A DNA stretch of 64,000 nucleotides, from the NCBI RefSeq assembly GCF_000149955.1, contig NC_030992.1:103522-167521 (forward strand), written 5' to 3'. The translations under genes and the position numbers were made by a program. The DNA is from Fusarium oxysporum f. sp. lycopersici 4287 (lineage: Eukaryota; Ascomycota; Sordariomycetes; Hypocreales; Nectriaceae). Below the pieces are notes generated by a model. It made no database searches. It was given only the letters and a program-made list of their open reading frames with translations, and was not told where the DNA came from. Positions 57,856 to 64,000 of this stretch are shown here, piece by piece; within the stretch, counting starts at the first letter, position 1; each line of letters begins with the position of its first letter.

Positions 57856-58839
57856 CTATTCAGCTTTCATGGCAAAGGGGCACCCAGGACCACTCCACTC
57901 AGATCTGATATACTGGCAATACGCTTGATCACTTCCCCTGATATCGTCTTTCCTCGCCTTCGCCTTCTCTACATCCAACGTCTCGATCTTCTTCCAAAAT
58001 GACTCCCGAGGGTCTGGTAAGAATGTTTCAGCAAAGCTCATTGCTGTTCCAACCAGAAACACAATTAACCACTGAAAAATAGGGTTAATGGGTTCGATCC
58101 GCATTGCCTTGAGAGTTGTAGGCAGTGTAAGAGCTTTCACTATGGATACTCCTAGCCATCGAAGGCCGTGGGGAAAGTATCGGAAAGCGAATTGATTCAT
58201 GATTGCCAAGCCGATGTATTGCATTCTGATATCGAACTCGCGTGTCTCGTTTTCGTAGTCTTCGCAGAACTGGATACAGCCCTCAAAGTCTTCAGGATAT
58301 CCGTGAACAGATTTCCCATCCTCTTTAATGAAGAGCGGCGTCATATCCCGCCAAAAGTGGTGAGCGGCGATCTTCTCTTTCTCTGTGAAGCCCGATAGTC
58401 CCAGCCGAAGACGAAGACGGTGCATAAGTACAGCACTGAAAGTTGTGACGTACAGAAAATCTTCGTTATACGAGAAGTTGCCGGGATAGCGACGAGCCAG
58501 AGACGCGTGAAGGTTGTTGATATGTTCCACTGCGTCTCGACATCGTTTGTCGCTGGGCCCATAGTGCCACCATGTCATGTTGTAGTTTTCGGTATCTTCA
58601 ACGCGCTGGGCTCCTCGCTTCACAACCTTGCCACCGTCTGAGCGCCAGACAGTTTCGCAGCCGTGGGTCGTGATGATGAAATTGGGAAACGTAAGGGCGT
58701 ATATCATGTTATTCATGAAATCATTTGAACGGTAGCAAGACATGAGCCGCCACATAAGTTCATAGTCGGTCTCTGGATCGAGGCTGTTGATGGTGTCGGA
58801 GATCCAGTGATAGCCTCCGGGGGATATTTCTTTAGACAT
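57856..58839 (-). CDS. DUF2236 / mpaB-like ER-bound oxygenase (rubber-oxygenase fold)
   Basis: A single-exon gene of 327 residues (MSKEISPGGYHWISD to GCPFAMKAE). It belongs to the DUF2236 family, which includes MpaB, the enzyme that oxidatively cleaves the prenyl chain in mycophenolic acid synthesis, and bacterial latex-clearing protein. Characteristic blocks are ALTFPNFIITTHGCETVWR, DTENYNMTWWHYGPSDKRC, INNLHASLARRYPG and NEDFLYVTTFSAVLMHRLRL; these hold the conserved histidine and arginine positions that bind haem in the family. A hydrophobic segment (FQWLIVFLVGTAM) near residue 260 could touch the membrane. A role in oxidative C-C or C=C cleavage would echo the two CCO enzymes in this window, but the substrate is unknown. 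Confidence 0.85.
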   Translation of the reverse strand: MSKEISPGGYHWISDTINSLDPETDYELMWRLMSCYRSNDFMNNMIYALTFPNFIITTHGCETVWRSDGGKVVKRGAQRVEDTENYNMTWWHYGPSDKRCRDAVEHINNLHASLARRYPGNFSYNEDFLYVTTFSAVLMHRLRLRLGLSGFTEKEKIAAHHFWRDMTPLFIKEDGKSVHGYPEDFEGCIQFCEDYENETREFDIRMQYIGLAIMNQFAFRYFPHGLRWLGVSIVKALTLPTTLKAMRIEPINPIFQWLIVFLVGTAMSFAETFLPDPRESFWKKIETLDVEKAKARKDDIRGSDQAYCQYIRSEWSGPGCPFAMKAE

Positions 58840-59309
58840 GATTGATAAAGAGAATGAGTGAAATGAGTTTGGTGGTAATTGATCTTGTGAATATGATACT
58901 CTCCCAGACGTTTATAACCTATAACCGTTGCCTCCATCAACGCTCTCAATTAGTTTTAAACCAACCCTGTAATCCGTAAATTGCAGCGATTTCGTACCGA
59001 TAGTTCCCCGTGGGGAAATGCGACAGGGCGAAAACGAAACGCGAATGCCGCTGACTAAGCGGCTCCCGCGCCTGTCGTCAACCGCCGAGTTTCATCAATT
59101 GCTTGCCAACTGCCGAGTATCCGATCCGATAATTCTACTAATACTTATGAGTACCATTTTCATGATCACTTCTACTGAGACACGACAGCGGAATCACTGG
59201 CAGTCAATTGCGGTCACCGTTGTCATGGCGTCAAAGAGGCTCATTTTATGACGCGCGACGCGTTTTATTACTTTACGTCATGGGCTTCTGTGACACGAAC
59301 ATATCGGCA
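58840..59309. other. intergenic, no gene seen
   Basis: Promoter of the DUF2236 gene and 3' flank of the next regulator. No gene seen. Confidence 0.45.
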
Positions 59310-62022
59310 TTACCATTGTGTCTGTTCAAACCACCGCTGAGAATCGCTAGCAAAGAAATGACCCAGCTCAAGCTCATCCCCAAAACCAAGCGTTGATGTC
59401 TCCCACGTCGGCATAGTCGATAGCAAATCGGACTCCATGTCAAAATTAATGGGGCCTCCTTCCGCCGTCAAATACGATCCCAACGATTCATTATTGAGGT
59501 CGACTTCTTTCGTGGTGCTCGAATCTAAAAAGGTGTCAATGATGCGAAGGGTAATGAGAAGTCGCAAAAGAATACTGACCCCAAGCATTAACAATCCGGA
59601 GAAGTTGTTGGACAAATTTAACGCAGCGCAGGACAAGAGTGTTGTGATCGCTGAGCTTCAAGAGAGCCTCGCAAGTCTTGCCGAGATATCGTTTAGCACT
59701 TTCAGGGCGGCCAGCGTTTCCAGCTTCCGCGTCGAAAGATATCAACAGGCTACCGAAGATTGCCAACGCTGCACTGAAGGCTGTTTTATAAGTCAGATCA
59801 CCATAACAAATCCTTGGTGTTGGTTACTTACCATAGTAGAGGGTGAACCACCAGGCCCCAATCAAATGGCGCCCATGATCAGGCCGTGTCAATATGGTAT
59901 AAATAATATCTATAACATTTTCGGCCACTTGGACAAAGACCCTGTCGAAGTTGGCATGCATGCTGTTGATGGATCCCGCATTGCGATATGGCGTTTTGGA
60001 CTCTCTAAGCAGAGTACCCAAAGACCTGATGAAGATTGGGCGATGGAGGAGGAGTTGAACGTTGAGGTATCTGAGTATGAGTATGGTTCTAAACTTTTCG
60101 CGTAATGGATCATGGACATCTTCATTGGCATCCTGGGGCATGTTATCGACAGACCGCAAAACCAGATGCTGGGGCAAGCTGTTCTGCCAATCTGAGAGTT
60201 CCTGACCGAACTGGATCATGGACGTCATTGTGGCTGTATCCGATGATTGGTCTTCACATCCAAGATTGCTACCATAAAGTGAGTCAATGATTCGCCCCAT
60301 AATCCTATAGAGAGTTCTAGACAAGTCAGATCAGTGGATCGCCCTCCGTGGTACAATGGCTTCTCACATAGAGGCATTATAGAATGCAGTGCTCATTTTA
60401 TGGACTTCATCGGAAGTTGACATCGGTACTGGTAATGTCTTTGGAAGATCCAAGCGGATGTACTCTTCTGGTATCGCACATGGGCGGCCAAACGTGAGGC
60501 TGAGGCTTCTAAGCAGTTTTGTCAGCTTGAACATCACATTGGGTTACATCTTGCAAGCTATCTAAGAGCCTAGTTTTAGTACTGATTGGGAAAGACCAAC
60601 CTATCAAGCAAAATGCATCCGAACCAAGTGCGTTTCCTTATCTCTTGTTGGAGGGGAGTAAACTTGGACGCAATGTCTCTTGAGTGAAGTCCAATAGACA
60701 TGGCAGCTTTGACGGCGAGGCCGTGGATGGTCCATGTATGAACCGACTTGTGCGTCCCCTGGAGATACTGACTCGTGAGTAAGAGGTATTGGACTAAAGT
60801 GTGTTAGTCCCAAGATGCGAGGTGCATTTAAAGGAGTGATTTGCCTGTTTCAAGAGTAGTTCCCCTAAACATCTGTGTATGGCAAAGCTCCTGGGCCCTG
60901 CGATAGTAAACATCCGACTCCTCAAAAGTAGTCTCGCTCCCCGAGTCCTCCCAGCAAGAAGTACAAGTTGCCATTGCCAGGATCATGTTCAGCAGGCCGA
61001 GCCAGGTACGGCGAACATTACCTCTGAAGCCACTTGCTCGGAATCCTTCATAAGTGTCGAGAAACTCTTGCTCGTGTATGTACGGAAACAAGAGCCCTGT
61101 GTTGTCAAAGTAGGCACGAATAAGGCGTTGCATGACCTCGTCTGGTGGTAAGAGATTGGCGCCCGCCTTTTGAAACTCGCTTGAGGTTGTCGGAAACGCA
61201 TTCAAATTACTCACTAGTCCACCTTCATAGGCACTGTACTCTGATGCTGGCGTCAATGAAGTCTGATTGCATTGCTGGGTTCTTTTTGTGTCGACAGCTC
61301 GCAATATGTGTCGCATGAGTGCGATGTTGGACGATGGGCCTAACAAAATGGGTGTGTTAGAGGAGGTCGACAAAGGGGACAAACCGTATTGGCGTACCAA
61401 AGAAACCACAGTCTTGCTCATCTACGAAAGAGACAGCCATGCCATCAGTCATACTCTGGCCAGCACCATTCTCTGGTATCTCATCGATGTTGACCACCAC
61501 ATTTCCTGGCTGGTGATGAAGTGGAAGCACAACATCTTGCCGTAAACTTCCCGAACTCTTTAGTGTACTCTCAACCAAGTTCAGTCTACCATTATGCTGC
61601 TCAATATTTGTTTCCAACAGCTTGACTTTGGCTTCTAATGCAGCAAAGATACTGAAGATATCCCCAAGTCAGACAAATCATCTATGAGAGTCCAGGGTAG
61701 AGTGGTGGGGTTAGGGACGCCTTACTCTTTTGGGACTAGAAGATTCGCTGAGGTTTCTTGCTGTTCATACGAACAATCGAATCCAAGCTTGTCGCACGTG
61801 TCACATCTTGGTCGCACTCCATTGCACTGAGGCTGTCAGTCGATTATCCAATGACGCGTACGATACAGACTCTACCCGTGATTTGCGGATTCTGCATGCC
61901 GAACAAGCCAACGCGACTCGGCGTCTCTTTGGCGCGGGCTCCGACGCGTTTGCTTTTGGCGGCTGAGACGTTCCGCTTTTGGCCGAAGCTGGTGGAGAGT
62001 CATCTCGGGGCGTCATAGTCAT
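59310..62022 (-). CDS. Zn2Cys6 transcription factor with fungal-specific domain
   Basis: A nuclear regulator starting at ATG 62022 (MTMTPRDDSPPASAKSG). The zinc cluster is split by an intron of about 55 bp: ACSACRIRKSR in exon 1 and CNGVRPRCDTCDKLGFDC in exon 2, together giving the six cysteines. A short coiled segment (IFAALEAKVKLLETNIEQ) follows. The fungal_trans domain contains IRAYFDNTGLLFPYIHEQEF, then a block near 60660-60740 with LKAAMSIGLHSRD, and the RKRTWFGCILLDS motif. Later exons hold QNSLPQHLVLRS and YLNVQLLLHRPIFIR, typical of the Xyl/Qut-type middle homology. The C-terminus is acidic and ends WFEQTQW at 59310. Introns are short and numerous. It is divergent from the FAH-family gene 0.47 kb away and is the likely regulator of it and perhaps of the DUF2236 oxygenase. 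Confidence 0.9.
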
Positions 62023-62494
62023 CAGAGCAGTGGTACGATTGGAGATGCAACGAGGAGCCTGATCGGGGCAACATTGGGATGGGCCGATTTTTGTACCCAG
62101 GTTGATAACGATTGTCTCCGCATTTCCCCAGAATTATTGATTGAAGAGACTGGGGATCACGGCACTTCTAAACTATATTCTCTTTCTGGTTTGGGCTGTG
62201 TCGATTTAGCCAATTGGAATGGCGTGTCGTCCTCCGTCTCCATATCGCTTCTGATGCTTGCGGGGTTCGAGGTTACGCCTTCGTTACAGTGGCCGCAAAA
62301 GCAACTCCCTCAATTGGTCCAGTCATTATCCTAGCATCCACTCGAGCATCCTAGCTCCACTTCCGGGGAACCATCGGGACAGACGGGACAAGAGGCCGAA
62401 ATATCAAGACAGGTGCAAGACATATACTTGGTACAGTGAGGTCTAGATGTCCAAAGATTACTGTGACAAGGAATTAAGCACGTCAAAACTCACA
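62023..62494. promoter_or_regulatory. bidirectional promoter between Zn2Cys6 regulator and FAH-family gene
   Basis: This 472-bp spacer separates two divergent starts. CGGGACA is repeated at 62375-62381 and 62384-62390, a possible tandem CGG site for a Zn2Cys6 protein. Nothing else stands out. Confidence 0.35.
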
Positions 62495-63569
62495 ATGAAG
62501 GTAGCTTGGCAACGTTTGATTCGATTCGTCTCAACTGACGGGCGTCTTCTGCGTGGAGAGCCCATCCTCCCAAGTCCCGACTTTGATCTTGGAGACACGA
62601 CTGAAGAGACGAAACTTAAGGCGCGTGTCATCGAGGGAGAAGATATTTACGACACAACTGGTGCCACTCGTGTTACGGATGAAGTGGTCACAGTCAAGAC
62701 CTTATTAGGACCCCTTGTTGCTAGCGACGTGCCTATTCTCAGATGCGTTGGACTCAACTATGCTACACACAGTGAGTAATCATTTTCATCAAGCCTTGGC
62801 ATAGGTGAGAAGAACTACCCAGAAGTGACGCATTAACACGGTGACCGACAGTTCGTGAAGCTGGACGCAAGACACCACCTTTTCCTTCCATCTTCTTCAA
62901 GCCTTCGACAACAATACATGACCACGGAGTCAACGTGGTGATCCCCAAAGTCGCCCAGGATGACCAAGCAGATTACGAAGGAGAACTGGTGCGCTCCAAG
63001 CCTTACTACTACAGATGCATACTGACAGATCTAGGTCGTAATCATTGGGAAGGATGCCAAAAATGTCAGTGAGGCTGAAGCTCTCAACTATGTAGCCGCA
63101 TATACAGCAGGCAACGACATTTCCTCTAGGAAATGGCAGAGAGACCCGAATCTTGCTGGCGGAGTACCGCAATGGGGATTCTCCAAGGGCTTCGATACCT
63201 TTGCCCCCCTAGGCCCCGCCCTGGTTTCAAGCTCTGTGATAACATCACCCGAGTCGCTTCATCTGCAGACAATCGTCGACAATGATATCCGACAGGATGC
63301 TGGGCTTGACGACCTTGTGTTTTCTATTCCTCGTTTAATTGCACATCTATCCTCTGGAACTACACTGCAGAAAGGAAGTGTTATTATGACCGGTACTCCG
63401 GGAGGTGAGTCATTCTAATGTGTGATTGTAATCTTAACATGAACTGACTTGTGAATGTGTAGGTGTTGGCGCTGGGTTACAGCCACCGAAATACCTTGTA
63501 CCTGGAACTCAAATGGAGGTCAAGATTACTCAGATTGGCACTCTCAAGAACGGCGTCGATTATGAGTAG
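62495..63569 (+). CDS. fumarylacetoacetate hydrolase (FAH) family protein
   Basis: A metal-dependent enzyme of the FAH fold, which hydrolyses or decarboxylates beta-diketo or 2-oxo-enoic acids at the end of aromatic catabolism. The ATG at 62495 (MKVAWQRLIRFVSTDGR) is preferred over ATG 62447, since family homology starts at the RLIRF block. Exons join across introns at about 62773-62850, 62989-63034 and 63404-63461. Key motifs are CVGLNYATHS, FFKPSTTIHDHG, the metal-binding DYEGEL, NDISSRKWQRD, SKGFDTFAPLGP and the C-terminal MTGTPGGVGAGLQPP. The stop is at 63567-63569 and length is about 290 residues, normal. The divergent Zn2Cys6 regulator suggests local control. The exact substrate (acylpyruvate, oxaloacetate or hydroxymuconate-type) cannot be told from sequence. 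Confidence 0.9.
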
Positions 63570-64000
63570 TTGGGGAACGCTTGGTAGAAGAATAAATAGG
63601 CACATATTATTATAGAAATGTAATAGAGCTAGATGCATTTAAATTTCTGTCTCGCTTATAATCTATAGAGTTTAATATTGTAAATGTCACTTGGCGAAGA
63701 GGTATAGCGTATGTATAGAGGAAGACAAAGTGGTATTCAGCCTCCAGGGTCGATATAAACTAGCTCTTAAGGGAGTGACACTTGAGAAAAAGAAAGAACA
63801 GCAACATCAACAACAACACAGTAAACCAATCATAATAAAGAGCGAAAAGTTCGGTCACTGCACAGGACCCTAGGTACCCTATGGTAAGCACAGCGTTTTC
63901 ACTACTATGCTAAAGTATAGCCCAACTAGATAGAGGTAGCAGCAACGCGCTGAATGAGGAATTGGGGTGCAGGTCCGGAGGCATCAGACTGATAAGCCAG
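63570..64000. other. 3' flank, no gene seen
   Basis: No gene recognised to the window edge. A short caa-rich run lies at about 63797-63822. Confidence 0.45.

Noticed and set aside
1..64000. CRISPR arrays, rRNA genes, bacterial-style operons
   Set aside because: None seen; the DNA is fungal, with intron-bearing genes.

Overview
The window reads as nuclear DNA of a filamentous ascomycete, probably a Fusarium-like member of the Hypocreales (inference). Genes carry short (about 45-120 bp) GT-AG introns. There are three Zn2Cys6 regulators and one C2H2 regulator, a PDR-type ABC pump, a TOK-type potassium channel and an RTG2-like protein. Gene-poor AT-rich islands and dispersed repeats lie between them. 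Three runs of N (20601-20700, 29661-29946, 42247-42669) interrupt a P450, a GMC oxidoreductase and a flavin monooxygenase.

Layout. 0-4.3 kb: a salicylate-hydroxylase-like FAD monooxygenase, cut at its 5' end, and a carotenoid/stilbene-cleaving oxygenase (CCO1). 6.1-10.6 kb: a PDR ABC transporter. 11.0-12.9 kb: a two-pore potassium channel. 14.0 kb: a small aegerolysin/ET79-like gene with a frame break. 15.2-17.1 kb: an RTG2-like Ppx/GppA protein with a GC-AG intron. 17.1-20.0 kb: repeats and AT-rich DNA. 20.0-24.6 kb: a P450 convergent with a Zn2Cys6 regulator. 25.4-33 kb: a broken NmrA-like gene, a GMC oxidoreductase, a broken unknown coding trace and a decayed fatty-acid dioxygenase (Ppo) fragment. 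33.9-35.5 kb: a DUF2235 hydrolase. 37.8-49.5 kb: a catabolic-looking cluster of a second cleavage oxygenase (CCO2), an alpha/beta hydrolase, a flavin monooxygenase, an MFS transporter and a C2H2 regulator. 50.1-53.0 kb: a young Mutator-like (MULE) transposon with about 102-bp terminal inverted repeats and a 9-bp target duplication. 53.8-57.8 kb: a frameshifted hydrolase and a disrupted Zn2Cys6 regulator. 57.9-63.6 kb: a DUF2236 (mpaB/rubber-oxygenase-like) oxygenase, a Zn2Cys6 regulator and, divergent from it, a fumarylacetoacetate-hydrolase-family enzyme.

The most interesting signal joins the two cleavage oxygenases to the 38-46 kb cluster. The exact 8-mer TGCCACCC, or a one-base variant, lies upstream of CCO1, CCO2 and the alpha/beta hydrolase, and in the shared promoter of the monooxygenase and the MFS transporter. 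I read this as a candidate co-regulated pathway: oxidative C=C cleavage, then oxygenation, hydrolysis and transport of an aromatic or isoprenoid substrate. Neither the substrate nor the regulator is known from sequence.
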